64,000 nt of DNA from Coniferiporia sulphurascens (Eukaryota; Basidiomycota; Agaricomycetes; Hymenochaetales; Hymenochaetaceae): positions 434,001 through 498,000 of the forward strand of contig NBBA01000014.1 in the NCBI GenBank assembly GCA_002794785.1. The letters run 5' to 3'. Below the pieces are notes generated by a model. The model worked only from the letters and a program-made list of their open reading frames with translations. It was not told where the DNA came from and made no database searches. This document shows positions 1 through 11,570 of the stretch, in pieces. The stretch's first letter is position 1. The number at the start of each line of letters is the position of its first letter. The position numbers and the translations under genes were made by a program.

Positions 1-2530
1 TCTCGTACCTCCGACGCCCGGTAACCCAGTGAAGTCATGGCCATTGTCTCCGGAAGTCGCCGGAGAGGAAAAAAGGCTGTATCCCATTCTGAATCTTGAG
101 GATGTGGATATGGACGATGCGCCGCCCTCCCCGACGCCTGCTAACATGAGCACAATGCTGAATCCACCGCGCACGGAACCGTTCGTTTTTGGCTCGCCAA
201 ATCCGCGGCACTCAGCTTCGGCAGGCGACTTCGCGAGTGCAGCGTCGAGTGTACTCGCGGAGATGAATTCGCGGCTCGGCGCCACAGGTGTGCGCACCTT
301 GGGCGCGGGAATCCTTGCACAAGGACCCAAGGCAGCCGGGCTCTCCACCGACGAGCTCCTCAGCTACCAGTTCGGGGGACGCGTGAGCGCCATGGACTCA
401 GAAAGCGCACGGGCTCGTGGTGAAGGCAGTGTAAGCTCTCGCTTTGACGCTGTGCATGAGCGCGCGTTCAGCCGTATGGAAGGGATTGACAAGCACTATG
501 CGCGTCGTGCTGTTTCACGTGAGGAGCTGGCTGCTCCACTTCCGGAAAACCGCAAGCGCAAGTCATCAGTACTTGGCCCCGACCGTCCCGCAGGAGGTGC
601 GCTGGGCAAAGGCCGTCCGCCCGAGCCTGTATCAGCGAAAAAGCGTCGAAGCAGCACTGCGCGAGTGATAAGTGCGGGCGCCAGGCGAAAGATGATGAGC
701 GGGATGGGAATTCCCGGTGCTTTCGGGGACGAAGAAGATGGAGCGGAGGCACAGGCGGTCGAGTCTGCGGAGGAGGAAGACGGGAGGGGGGCAAAGCGTG
801 CTTGTGTCACCCGGCCGGCTGAAGACGGGGCTGCGGAAGTGCGAGTGTCTATCGCTCCGGTGCCGCGCGAGGTAGAACGCGAAGGCGAGGATGCAGAAAA
901 GACGCGCAAGCAGAATGAGGCGATCAAGCGTCGACTCGAGCTCAACAAAGCACGCAGACAGAGTAGTCGGGGTCGACCGAGCGTCGGATCTCACGTCCCA
1001 CCCGCGCGTACGTCTTTTCACCCCTTTCCAATTTATTTTTATTTTTATTACCTTATTCGCACGTTTTGCTTCGTGCATTACCGATCGCTCTGCTCGAAGT
1101 ACACATATTAATGATTACTTTCATTTCCTCCAGAGAAGAAAGGCCCGCGCTTTGGTTTCCTTGCTTCGGCGAAGTCACTCGTCAAGGCCGTTTGGAATCG
1201 CGGCGCCGGCAACCCTTCCAAGACGAAAGCCGATTCCAAGTCCAAACTCGCGCCCACGCCCGTACCAGCCCCTTCGAAACCTACGTCTGTACCTGCGCAA
1301 GCACCAGCGCCTGCACCGAAGAAAGCTCCTGGAAAGGCCGTTTTGTCATCCGCAGGCAAACCTCCTGCACCTGCCGCTACGCCTGTCATTGGTGCGAAAC
1401 TGACGACAATCCGCGTATCAACGGACCGTAAAGCCAGCTCGAGCTCGAACGGGCTCCGACCCAAGTTAAGCAACGCGAACTCGCACCCCGCCTCGGACTC
1501 TGGTTCAGGTTCAGGCGAGAATGCAGGTGATAATGCCTCAAGAGATCAAGTTGCGCCCCTTCAAGACGCGACAGCGGGTAGCACGCGCACTCGCAAGACG
1601 TCTACTGTTTCAACACTGGCAGGGAGTACGAACGCGCGTGCGCGGCTGTACGCACCGACTGCGAGCTCGCTAGCAAAGATGAACGAAAGTGTCAAGAGCA
1701 GGGCTGCAGCTGCAATGGGAGGGGATTCAAGCGCAAATGTTCCCCCTTCAGCAAGGAAGATAGCTCCACGCTCCCGTTCGTCTGCAGCTGTGTTCTCGCC
1801 ATCGAAAATCCCGGTATTTGCACCGCCGTCACCGCGGAAGAAAGGTCACAGCCTAGCGATGGCTGGTACGCCCAAAGTAGGCAAACGCGGGAGTATTTTC
1901 AGCTCGCCACTTATGCTACCGACAAGCCCCCAAGCCACCAGCGCGGCGGAAAGGGGCCAGAAGGTCAATGCGATCACAGGTGCAGTCTCCCCACTCGCTC
2001 GCCGCGCACCATTCTCTAGTGCAGGCGCCGAGGCGCCAAGTTTGGCTGGTGCAGTGGCCAGTATGACAGGGACGGGGGCTAAGGACGCGTCGACGGAACA
2101 GGTACAAGAGCCAGAGCCAGCGAGGCGGATGCCAAGCGTACTACGAAAGCCACGTATCTCGCGCTCGAAGGTCATCGCAAAACTAGGAGCACAACGCGAG
2201 CGTGTCGCTGCCGCGGGCAGCCCACGTGCGCCTCTAGGGTCTCCAAGCGCCAACGTCAATGCGAGTGGGGCTGGACCTGCTAAAAGGAGTGGCCTGGCGT
2301 CGCCAAAGTTCCGTACACGCTCGTCTGCAGGGGCTGCGGCGCGGCGCAGTGTGGGGAACGTGAAGGCGCATGCGGGCGCTGGTGGTGGAAGTGGGGCAGG
2401 GGGCGTCATGATGAGCGCGAAGCGGCGTGCGCGCGCGAGTGAGTATGCGCGTCGGCGGAGCGCGAAGGCACCAGTTGCTGCGCTGAATTTTGGGCACGGA
2501 GACGCGGGGATGGACGTCGATGGTGCTTGA
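1..2530 (+). CDS. Lys/Arg/Ser/Ala-rich protein of unknown function, 5' partial
   Basis: The reading frame is open from the left edge, so the true start lies outside the window. Two exons are seen: up to 1007, then 1134-2530, joined across a 126 nt intron with donor GTACGT at 1008 and acceptor CAG at 1131-1133. About 800 residues are visible. Nothing resembles an enzyme fold. The protein is low complexity and strongly basic, with clusters such as ENRKRKSS and AKKRRSS that look like nuclear localisation signals. An acidic/basic helix around KTRKQNEAIKRRLELNKARR lies just before the intron, followed by KKGPRFGFLASAKSL and then repeated SP/TP-type sites (for example SPSKIPVFAPPSPRKK, SPLMLPTSP). 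This suggests a disordered, phosphorylatable nuclear or cytoskeleton-associated protein, but that is inference. I do not recognise the family. Confidence 0.75.
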
Positions 2531-4066
2531 GTAAACGAACGAGTGTGAAGTATTTGAAAGTTAACTGCCGGTTGCTGGATCACCGAGTGATACAGTCTCT
2601 TTTGTTCTGTTGCTTCTGATCTATTTCTTGCTTTGCATTTGCCCCTCGTCTTTGTCTTTTTTTCTCTTCATTCCCCTACTTTTGCTTTATCTTTTTCTTA
2701 CCTTGCTTTTCGACCACGTTCCCTCTTTTTATTCTCCAGCTTCGTGACTTTTGAAGCAAATCTATTCCCCAACCCCTTTTTTGCTCACCGGGAACAAACT
2801 TGTTCCAGTATGCGCGCACCGTGGTTGTACCACTACCGTACGCAATCCCCTATACTGTACATACTACTTTATGTTCCCCACGTCCTGTTCTCCCATTTCC
2901 TATCCTACTTCTTGCCTTGCTTCTAAATACTTCTTATTTACCTCCTACGCCCAGACACTTTAACGTCCCTACACTCTGTCTCGTGCTCCGTCCTCCCCTC
3001 CTTCCTTTCTCTACCCCCGGCACACATCCCCATCTCCTAACTGTCGCCCACGAGAACATTACGATGCACATAAAGGCTTATGCTTATGTTACGTCAAGCG
3101 ACGAAATTGTACATGTAGCTTTATAACGATACGAAACGCGTAGTTTAGGATCCGTGCGAGCGCGTGCAGAATGACTTGTGATACGAAGTTCCTGCCGTAT
3201 TTTTTTGTCGGGGGGCGAACCCTCTAGTTATCTGGGTAGGGCTCTCAAAAGCCAGCTTTAGTCAGCGGTAGCGTAGTGGCTGTGTCCCCTCACCCCTCAA
3301 GCCAGACTTGAAAAAAGGCTATGTTGCTCAATTAATTACACTGAGTGGTATACTGTAGCTTTTGTGGTGTATCTTTGTGCGCCCCCTCCCTCGTGGGTAT
3401 ACAGTATATCGTCACAGTTTATCTAAAACTTGCAAGTCTACGAAGAGTCGAAGACTATAGTACGAGTGGGTAACTACTAATTCTTCTTAGTCCTGAATAC
3501 TCAGGTAGCCGTAATGGTCGCTCGTTAAGGAGGCTAGCGTTACTGCGTGTGCATAGAGCGGGTTTATATGCAGAGAGCTCAGGGGAACAGCTAAATAAAA
3601 ATTGTCTAAGGATAAATGATAGTATCACCACCGCGAACACGTAAGGTCGAGGGTTAAAGGTATTGTCTTTCGTTGTAACTCGCGAGATCGTTGGTCCTAT
3701 GCATCGGTCCTAATGGAAAGCTTACACAAGTAGACGGAGAAAGCCAACTTGCACGCCTACAACGGGACCAAAGGGTACAGGCGAGATGACGAGCGAATCC
3801 AAAGAATTCAGACATCCAGACAGAATCTAGACAGAGTACCAAGGCTGAGACCGGAAGACAGAGGGCAAAAGACACAGGCGACTCAGACGAGACCAGGAAG
3901 CATACGCGGAAAGAGCCAGACGTAGACGACGAGCGGACGCGATCCTTGTGCTTAACGAGATACCGTAGGAGCCCAGAAAGAGATAAAGAGAAGGAAAGGA
4001 GAGAAAGAAGGACAAAAGTAATAAGGGAGTAAATAATTAAAGAGAGGGCGGAGAATTCCCGCTACC
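2531..4066. other. Intergenic region, convergent 3' flanks
   Basis: This stretch lies between two gene ends that face each other. The first part (about 2590-3050) is a pyrimidine-rich 3' flank. A degenerate dispersed repeat lies at about 3238-3420 and is listed separately. I see no convincing gene, and the short open frames here are low complexity. Confidence 0.6.
3238..3420 (+). repeat. Degenerate dispersed repeat, copy A (possible SINE remnant)
   Basis: The segment around GGGCTCTCAAAAGCCAGCTT, followed by TAGTCAGCGGTAGCGTAGTG, resembles 44381-44575 and 48580-48774 in the same order: aaag-nn-agctta, tagtggctgtg, then cctcaag, gctcaatta and acagtt. TAGCGTAGTGG also fits an RNA polymerase III A box, but a matching B box is not convincing. 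The tRNA-derived SINE reading is therefore only a possibility; the similarity itself is directly visible. Confidence 0.45.
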
Positions 4067-6022
4067 CTACACGCTCGCCCAGCGCGTCGTAACTGCGCCG
4101 CCCGCATCGGCGTTCGTCAACTCGCCGAGTGCACGGCGTGGCTGCACACTCGGCAGGCCTTTACCCACTAGCCGTGCCTTCGCATTCACCTTCTCGCCTC
4201 CTTCCCCCGCCACCACCGCCGCCGCATTCTCCCCCGCCTCTCCCCTTGGCACAGAAACGAACTCGAAATCAAACGCGGCGTCAGACTTAGGTTTGGAATC
4301 AGAGCTAGCCTTAGAGGGAAAGAGCACAACGGCAGAGCCAGACGCTGCACCCATGCGCAACGCCGCGCGGGCGCGGAGGAGTCGTACAGAGGACGCGCGC
4401 GTGCTGCGCGGTGTACGGACACCTGTAGGTGTAAGTGCGGGCTCGTGCGAGTGGCGTCGTACGGGCACAGGAACGGATGTGGGGTTAGGAGAGGAGGTGA
4501 GGGTGAGGGATGGGACGGGCGGAGGCGGGGGCAGGGATCGAGTTGGCGTCGGTGATGGCGGTGCAGACTTCGTCATCGACATCATCGAAATTGTCGTGGA
4601 CAATTCTGACACAAGCGTAGGTGAGATGGAAGCTGATGGTAAGTTCGAGTCGGTGTGGGGACGCGGTGTGAACGCTGCGGCATGTGGGTTCAACGTGCAT
4701 TGATTTCCTTGCGCCGATACATTCAATGGGGAGGCGGTGGGTGTTTTCCCAACCTCTGAGCTCTCAGAGTTTACGCTTGCATTAGAGTGCTTCCTGGCGC
4801 GTGCGCTGAGGCGGCGCGCAGAGAGAGAGCCGGAGACGGCAAAGCGTGCTGCGAGAAGAAGCGGCTTTAGCTTCGTCTTTGACACCTTTGGCGGGAGAGA
4901 CGGGCGTGGAGTAGTGAAGACTGGGATCGAGTGCAACCCCTCTGGGGTGCAGGGTGGCGTCGGTGGTCTAATACTAACACCCTTTTTCGTTGGTACGGCA
5001 AGGTGTGTCGAGGTCCAGGTTGCTGTCAGAGTCGCCGCACCCGCGGCTGGCGCAGTAATCATAGAAACACGAGACAGTTCAAGATTGGCGTCAGGCTGAG
5101 CGGGAGTGCTTGCAGATTTTACGACCCGCGGTGTGCCTTGCAAGCCACCATTATTGTCGACGATAACAATCTCATCGTCCGACACATCCTCCCTCGCATC
5201 CCTATGCTCCGCTCCGAACTCAGACTCGCTGGCGAAGACGCACGAGTCAAGTCTGCGGTTCTGCAGACGCGCAAACGTTTCGAGATGGCCAGGGTCGCTC
5301 TCAATGCAGCGGCTCCCCGTCTGCATCTCCGCGAGAGCCGCCATGCATCGTGCAGCCTCCGCGCGCGCCTCTAATGCCTCGCGCACCGCCGCATCACGCT
5401 CGCACTGGAGCGCCGCGTGCGCCCGCGTTTCCTGCAGCAGCGCGGCTGCACTCCGTTCCGCTTGCGCAAGCGCCGCGCGGAGACGTGTAAGCTCCGCATC
5501 GTTACGTGCGGCGCCCGCGAGTAGCGCATCATGTGCGCGTTGCAGTGCTGTATATTCGCGTGAGGCTTGCGCAGCGGCGATCTCGAGCTCACGGATACGT
5601 TGTGTGAGCTCGGCCACCTGCGCTCCAAGGCCGTCTACACCTGGGTTTCCGGTTTCTTGTTCCTGCTCTTGACCTGGGACGTTGATCCGGGTTTGTGTCT
5701 TGTATTCTGCAGCCTGGCCAGGTACAAGGCGCATGGAGAGAACTGCGCGTACGAGTGCGAGGAGACCACTAGCGAGGTTAGCACAGCCGAGCGAGCAAAG
5801 GAGAAGTGCCAGGAGGCGTCCTAAAAGTGTTCGTGGATGTGCACCCTCTGAGTCGTCGCGGTTGTTTCTGTCGTAATGGTTTCCTGGAGAGGAAAGCAAA
5901 GGAAGAAGACGATCGAGAGGGAAGCCGAGAATTTCGAGCGCAGACTTGACGGGACCAGGAACCTGTAGATGGAGGTAGTTAGTAGAGATCTCATCATGTA
6001 AATGTTCCGCGAGCACGCACAT
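4067..6022 (-). CDS. Coiled-coil protein with one membrane segment, unknown function
   Basis: A single uninterrupted exon encodes 651 residues. Residues about 63-97 form a Leu/Ala-rich hydrophobic stretch (LLGRLLALLLCSLGCANLAS) that probably spans or anchors in a membrane. Residues about 130-245 are a long Ala/Glu/Arg heptad-rich coiled coil (AQVAELTQRIRELEIAAAQA and onward). The remainder is Ser/Thr/Pro-rich and probably disordered, with PPTPPCTPEG, a poly-Pro run near residue 505 and a C-terminal ALGELTNAD. The coding strand is very GC-rich, so long shadow frames occur opposite it. I do not recognise a named family. An anchored, tail-exposed tether or scaffold is a reasonable guess, but it is inference only. 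Confidence 0.75.
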   Translation of the reverse strand: MCVLAEHLHDEISTNYLHLQVPGPVKSALEILGFPLDRLLPLLSSPGNHYDRNNRDDSEGAHPRTLLGRLLALLLCSLGCANLASGLLALVRAVLSMRLVPGQAAEYKTQTRINVPGQEQEQETGNPGVDGLGAQVAELTQRIRELEIAAAQASREYTALQRAHDALLAGAARNDAELTRLRAALAQAERSAAALLQETRAHAALQCERDAAVREALEARAEAARCMAALAEMQTGSRCIESDPGHLETFARLQNRRLDSCVFASESEFGAEHRDAREDVSDDEIVIVDNNGGLQGTPRVVKSASTPAQPDANLELSRVSMITAPAAGAATLTATWTSTHLAVPTKKGVSIRPPTPPCTPEGLHSIPVFTTPRPSLPPKVSKTKLKPLLLAARFAVSGSLSARRLSARARKHSNASVNSESSEVGKTPTASPLNVSAQGNQCTLNPHAAAFTPRPHTDSNLPSASISPTLVSELSTTISMMSMTKSAPPSPTPTRSLPPPPPVPSLTLTSSPNPTSVPVPVRRHSHEPALTPTGVRTPRSTRASSVRLLRARAALRMGAASGSAVVLFPSKASSDSKPKSDAAFDFEFVSVPRGEAGENAAAVVAGEGGEKVNAKARLVGKGLPSVQPRRALGELTNADAGGAVTTRWASV

Positions 6023-7186
6023 TAATCCAAAGCACAGGAGGAGTGCCTTCTATGCCCTCCCGTCCTGAACCCTTGGTCCCAGATTTAGAGTCGGATGTGA
6101 TGCGAGTTTCAACCATGATAAGTTGGTTTCCTATGTCAGGCATGTCTTTTGGGCTCAAAATGGTACGGAAACGGGAGGGGAGCGAGTAATAGGGATTTGT
6201 GGGCGGTTTCGAGTTCAAATATGCAGAGTCCTGACGGGGCTGACTTGTCTCGGGCTGCGTTGGTCGCGCATGAGGCGGTCAGCCCGCAAGAGTCCGGATC
6301 ACATATTGTGGCTGGCTCCAATATTTATGATGTGTCCCTCCATATAGTCAAGTCCCATGGTATTCGACGTCGTCCAGGTTGAAGTTAAAGCAGCGATGGT
6401 GGCGGTAGTTGAGGGATCGTATCTTCCCGATATGGCCAGGTTTTGCTTGCACATGTTTGCTTACGATACGAGGGTTTTTATTCGGCTTTTTCGTGCTCTT
6501 TTCCGCCGCCATCCCTTCTCCTTTCTCCCTCCGCCAGCGTCGTTGCCTCTGTTACTTTTTTCACTGATCGCGCTTCCGTGTTTGCATATCATCTCCGCGC
6601 GTGCATATGCAGCTTATTCCGTGTACGGCAGGGTTGTGGAGCGAGATGTAAGTTCTTCCTCTGTTTCCGAGTCCCGTCTGCCGAGTTTCCCTTTCTATTT
6701 TTATGATGAATAAAAGATCACAATCAAGCTCAACAGTCATTACGGCCTTTGGTCGGTTGATGAGTTATACTTCTGCAATTCTGAACTTTTTCTTTCTGTC
6801 TCCTGTTCTATCCGCTGCCGTCGAACACACCACTGATCGAACTTGTTCTTGCAGGATAAAGTGTTAAGTTGTTGTAATAGCTACGTTGTTGACATTAGTA
6901 TGCGGCTGTAAATTTGTTATTGAAATGATATTGAAATTAGCATTTGATTTTGTGGATTTGATTAAATATGTCATTACTATCCAATGATGTCAGTCTGTGT
7001 TGGAGTGCGACTAATTATATGCTTCCGCAGTGTGATCTATGGAGTGGCTACCTCTTCATCGACGGCCTCGACGGAACCGCCACGGAGCCCCGTCTATTTC
7101 AAGTCCACCATTATCGAACCGACGCCTTTCCTATAAATGCAAGCAAGCTCGTTTTCAACAAATTAACCAAATCTTCACGGCCGACC
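6023..7186. other. Divergent intergenic region with TATA box
   Basis: This separates the minus-strand coiled-coil gene from the plus-strand FMN oxidase gene. CTATAAATG at 7131-7139 sits about 50 nt before the oxidase ATG and is a plausible TATA box. The rest is AT- and pyrimidine-rich, with no coding signal I can support. Confidence 0.5.
7131..7139 (+). promoter_or_regulatory. Probable TATA box of the FMN oxidase gene
   Basis: CTATAAATG lies 48-56 nt upstream of the ATG at 7187, a spacing seen for several other genes in this window. Confidence 0.45.
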
Positions 7187-8992
7187 ATGGATCCGCACAA
7201 CAAACCAAAAGGCCCCTCTCCTCACTATTCGCTCTACCAGCGCGAGGTATTCAAGCAGGGCGGCGAGCATGGCACCAGTGCGTTCTCCACCTGCAGGTAT
7301 AAATTGCACCTCCCGCTCACCGCTTTGCCACGCAGTGCCCTCGTTCTCCGTCCACCCCGACGAGCTCGTGGATTCGACGCGCCGCAAGCTCACCGACCGG
7401 GGTTTCTTCTACGCCAACTCGAACGCCGGCATGGGCTGGACAGACCGCGCGAACCGCAAGGCCTTCTACCGCTGGCGTATCGTCCCGCGCATGCTCGTTG
7501 ACACGAACACGCGTGACCTAACCAGTGCGTTTCGCGTGGCACAAGCTCTACTTTCTGCCCTATCCTAAACTTTTCCAAAGCAACGCTATTTGGTCACCGT
7601 ATACCCGCGCCAATTCTCTTTGCGCCAATCGGGATTAACAAGCTCTATTCTCCTGAGGGCGAGCTTGTCCCTGCCAGGGTTGCCGGAGAGCTTGGACTAC
7701 CCGTACGTTGTTTCATCTTATGCAACTACCACCTGATGCAATTGACGCGTCCGCTAGTATTGCCTCTCGACCGCAGCGTCGAACTCGATTGAGGACGTCG
7801 CGACTGCCAACGACGCGGGTGCCGCACAGAAGAACGAGAGCAACGCCGTGCATGAATATGACGGCCCAAACGGCGCAGACCCGCGCGCCAGTGCACCGCG
7901 CTTCTTCCAGCTATACTGCGGACACGACGATGACGTGGTACGTGTACCCTTCCGCTTCTTCTACTCCGACCCATACTCATCCCTCCCTCCCTATAGACGA
8001 TCAGCCTAATGGAGCGCGCGTGGCGCTCGGGGTTCGACGTGCTACTCTGGACAGTTGATACTTGGCAACTCGGCTGGCGCCCGACGGACATCAGCCTCGC
8101 GAACTACGTGTTTTACTACCCGCCGGGCCGCGTAGGCAACGAGAACGGGCGCGCAGACCCGGCGTGGATGAACAAGCACGGCGAGGACGCGCTGAAACGC
8201 GATTCGGGCGCGTGGATCGATTCGAGCGTGTGGCATGGCAAGGCGCACTCGTGGGAGAAGCTCCCTTGGCTTGTTGAGCAGGTGCGTTACGAGTTAAGTC
8301 GCTTGGGACGACCGAATAGAAATAAATTATTATCCTGGAATTTCTCTAATTAATTAATTAACCAATTTGCGCAGTGGAGCCGTATCTCTGGTGGACGCCC
8401 GTTTGTGCTGAAGGGCATTCAAAGCGCGGCAGATGCGCGTCGTGCGCTCGATGGAGGCTGCGCGGGTATCGTCGTCACGAACCACGCGGGGCGCCAGGTT
8501 GACGGCGCCGTCGGTAGTCTCGAGGTGCTCCCCGAGATCGTCGAAGCCGTCGGGGACAGTGCGTACCCTCACTCTCCTGAGCGCTGGTGCAGTAGATCTT
8601 AATTACTCTCTACCGCAGAAATGACAATCATCTTCGACTCGGGAGTGCGCACGGGCGCAGATGTGTTCAAGGCGCTTGCGTTGGGCGCGCACGCCGTCGC
8701 GGTCGGCCGGTTGTACGTCTGGGGCATGGCGCACGAGGCGGAACACGGTTGCCGGCATGTTATGAAGAGTCTGCTTGCGGTATGTTTACTTCGCTCCTGC
8801 CCTCATGTGATTCCGTTCCTATCTTGTCTCATGATTTTTTACCCTTTTCCCCCTCACGCGCAGGACTTGGACATTACGATGACCGTCGCAGGGTACCGCT
8901 CGATTGAGCAGGATGTGCACGGGAACAAGGAAGCGCTTCGGTTTAACCCGTCGGGTGTCCCACCGCCGCGTGGGGATCACGCGAAGTTGTAG
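7187..8992 (+). CDS. FMN-dependent alpha-hydroxy-acid oxidase/dehydrogenase (lactate 2-monooxygenase-like)
   Basis: Eight exons join in frame: 7187-7277, 7336-7524, 7581-7702, 7758-7937, 7997-8281, 8375-8558, 8619-8779 and 8864-8992, giving 446 residues. The product is a TIM-barrel FMN enzyme that oxidises L-2-hydroxy acids such as lactate. Landmarks are PAPILFAPIGINKLY near the N-terminal FMN face, YCLSTAAS, RFFQLY with the substrate-side Tyr, TVDTWQLGWRP, FVLKGIQSAADA with the catalytic Lys, the active-site His/Arg stretch VVTNHAGRQVDGAVGSLE, and FDSGVRTGADVFKALALGA that holds the FMN phosphate. There is no cytochrome b5 domain and no clear targeting signal, so it is not flavocytochrome b2 and probably acts in cytosol or peroxisome. 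The usual HGGRQ reads HAGRQ here. Oxidase, monooxygenase and dehydrogenase activities cannot be told apart by reading. Confidence 0.9.
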
Positions 8993-9713
8993 GAACAGGA
9001 GGAAGCTCAACAGTACAAAACGCATTAGATAATACTAGTTCTCGTTTCTTCTTTCATTTTGTAGATGTGTACGATGCAGCGAGCGTGCCACAATTAATGC
9101 TTGAGCTATCCTTAGAATTCAATCTCGGTACCTTCGCTCTCTGGGCTCCATGATAAATGAGACAGGCTGAGGTCCTCAAGCCGGCATTAAGTTCATTAAT
9201 GAATTCGGAATGTGTAAAGCTGAAGTATTAATTCATACCATAAGCTTCCCCGTCCCGATACAGTAAAGGGCGCGTGTAGCCATGAAAACAGTTTCTGGGG
9301 CAGCTTCTGGTGCGCGGACCTCACCTAATTACTTGGCAGTTTTGAGACTTCTGATTTGTGCATATAAAGTTTGATACTTGCGCGGGAGGCAGAAGACCGG
9401 CTTCGTGGAGTATGTTCGTCGTTTTGATATTCTATCGAAAAGGTGAGATGCACTGGATATATCATATTTTCCTGTACTGCACAAGGACCACTAATATTGT
9501 CGGCCTGGGTCCTGAGTCCCCGACGGCAGCTTCAGGTTGCCAAACAAACACGGGGGACAGGGAAAAGTCGCGACGTCAGGTGACCCAGGCCACGTATCAC
9601 GAGAGCAAACACAACGCACGTGAGCTGCTATACAGTTCCTCCGGCAAGAGCCGAGGAGCTGTCCTGCTCTCACTATCCACCGCCGCACCGTTCCCTGCAT
9701 CGTCAAGAACAAC
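8993..9713. other. Intergenic region upstream of eS30
   Basis: It contains the 3' flank of the FMN oxidase gene and the promoter region of the eS30 gene. No open frame with recognisable content is present. Confidence 0.5.
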
Positions 9714-10304
9714 ATGGGAAAGGGTACGTCGCCTTGAATGTCCTGTGTAACATATTGCTGCTGCTGAAGTGCTGAACTTGCCCATTTTCTTTTCGCCTTC
9801 GCAGTTCACGGCTCCCTCGCCCGCGCCGGCAAAGTCAAGTCTCAGACTCCCAAGGTCGAGGCACAGGAGAAAAAGAAGACGCCTAAGGGCCGCGCTAAGA
9901 AGAGGATTTTGTACAACAGGCGGTGTGTATTCTCTTGCTTTGAGGCTTGAGTATCGACGGTGCTGACAGCGGATGGATGGGTTTTGCAGCTTTGTCAACG
10001 TGACCGCCTTACAACAGGGTGGAAAGCGGAAGATGTGAGTCATCGTATCTTTTCCGTCGCTCTCCCCTTCTCTCTCGTTCGTCTGTCTTTTCGCATATAT
10101 GAACTTCAAAAGATGATACACCGAATTCAAGCATAGTTCACACTGAAACTACCGTGTTGACAAAAATGCATCTAATGTCTTTCGCTCCTATCTGACTCGA
10201 TCACTGTCCCTTTCCCTCCGTTGCACCACTTCTATTACATCCTTATCCCGTCTGACTTTGCTAACGCTATTTCTCCATCTAGGAACGCCAACCCCACGAA
10301 CTAA
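9714..10304 (+). CDS. RPS30: 40S ribosomal protein eS30
   Basis: Four short exons, 9714-9723, 9805-9922, 9990-10034 and 10283-10304, splice to 64 residues. The first exon is only ten bases (ATG GGA AAG G), so the gene is invisible as an open frame. The product begins [17 protein letters not shown], continues with [12 protein letters not shown] and [17 protein letters not shown], and ends NANPTN. This matches the small basic eS30 of the 40S subunit along its whole length. There is no N-terminal ubiquitin-like fusion, as is normal in fungi. All four exons join with GT..AG introns of 81, 67 and 248 nt. The last intron is long, as is common in ribosomal protein genes. Identification is firm. Confidence 0.95.
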
Positions 10305-11570
10305 ACTTCCCGTTTATCCGCCGTCTCGCTCGTTATCCGAGAGCATGCTTGCTCGTCAGTACCGACGCAACGGCGCATACATTGGGGAGACTTGTAGTCC
10401 ATGGGTTTGCCGGGGTGTGTTGCATAGGGGAGAGAGTCGAGTCATTAGACTTCCGATGTTCCGGCAACAAGCGCTAGTGCAGCGCTTTTCATTTTCTCCC
10501 GCATTTATTCTTTCCTCTCCTATGATATGGTATGATATGATGTGTTCTCCACCTGCACATGACCAAAAACGTTAAACTGCATATTACCCAATTGATGTGC
10601 GTGCTCCGCCATCCGCTTGCAACGTCTGGAGAAGAGTTTCGATGCGGGCGAAACTAGTTTTGTCTTTTCGCTACTTGCGCTGGTAGTCGACGCAATTAAG
10701 TCCACTTCTGTGTTCTGGGTTATTTCAAATGTTGACGGATGTGTTTTGAATTTGGCCAAGAATGACATTTGGTAGTGAGTGAGCTCGGATGTGCCTGATG
10801 AATCGGACCACGAAGCGAATGGAAAAATCCGAAAAAATTCATGGGTAGATCAGTGTCCACTCGTCGCCTTGACGAACGCTTAAGTCACATTGAATAGCGA
10901 ATTGATAAAGCGGGCGTCTTTCCGTCTTCAAATCACCCCCGCTAGGTCTCACTTTGCACTGCTCGTTGGGCGACTCAAGGAAGTTTCTCGACCGCTTGCA
11001 AAGTCTTCACTTGACAACAAGCGATTGAAGACTTTGAAACTAGTCTCACTTCTTTAGTCATGGGCTTGTTCTTCCTAACCGCGTTGTACGGCATCAAGGC
11101 TGAAAAAAAAACCACGATCCAATTCAGAATTACCCCACTTCCTCAAGCGGGCATTAGGCGCTGCATTCCTCAGCTGCGCACGGTGTGTACGCATCAACGC
11201 CTCGGATGCTCTTAATATCTGGCCTTTGTTCTGTTATCCTGGTTCTGTTGGACGGCAGAGAAGATTCGGAAGCGGCTGACAGAGGAGTTCCGCAGCGCAC
11301 ATACACAAATGCAGGAATTCGAATTTTGCGTACGTGATGCTTAAGCTTTCGAAGGCCAAAAGGTACCAAGTTGTCCGGGCGCCGCCCGACGTGGAAAATC
11401 ACCGTTCTCACCAGCCCCCACGACCGCTAACGACTCGAATGCATACCACCATCGGAAGCGGACTTGCGCATGGAATCGTCGGGCGCATCTACAAGGTAAG
11501 TGCGTAACGGCGCTACCGCCTGTCATCCGCTAGACTACCAAGCCCCACGTTGGCCCGCCTAATCGCTTAG
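10305..11570. other. Intergenic region
   Basis: This holds the 3' flank of eS30 followed by about 1 kb with no recognisable gene. A minus-strand open frame at 10520-10768 (82 residues) has no family features and is not called. Confidence 0.5.

Noticed and set aside
2633..3126. Plus-strand open frames in the pyrimidine-rich region
   Set aside because: Composition is Phe/Leu/Pro/Ser from C/T runs, with no domain; this fits a 3' flank.
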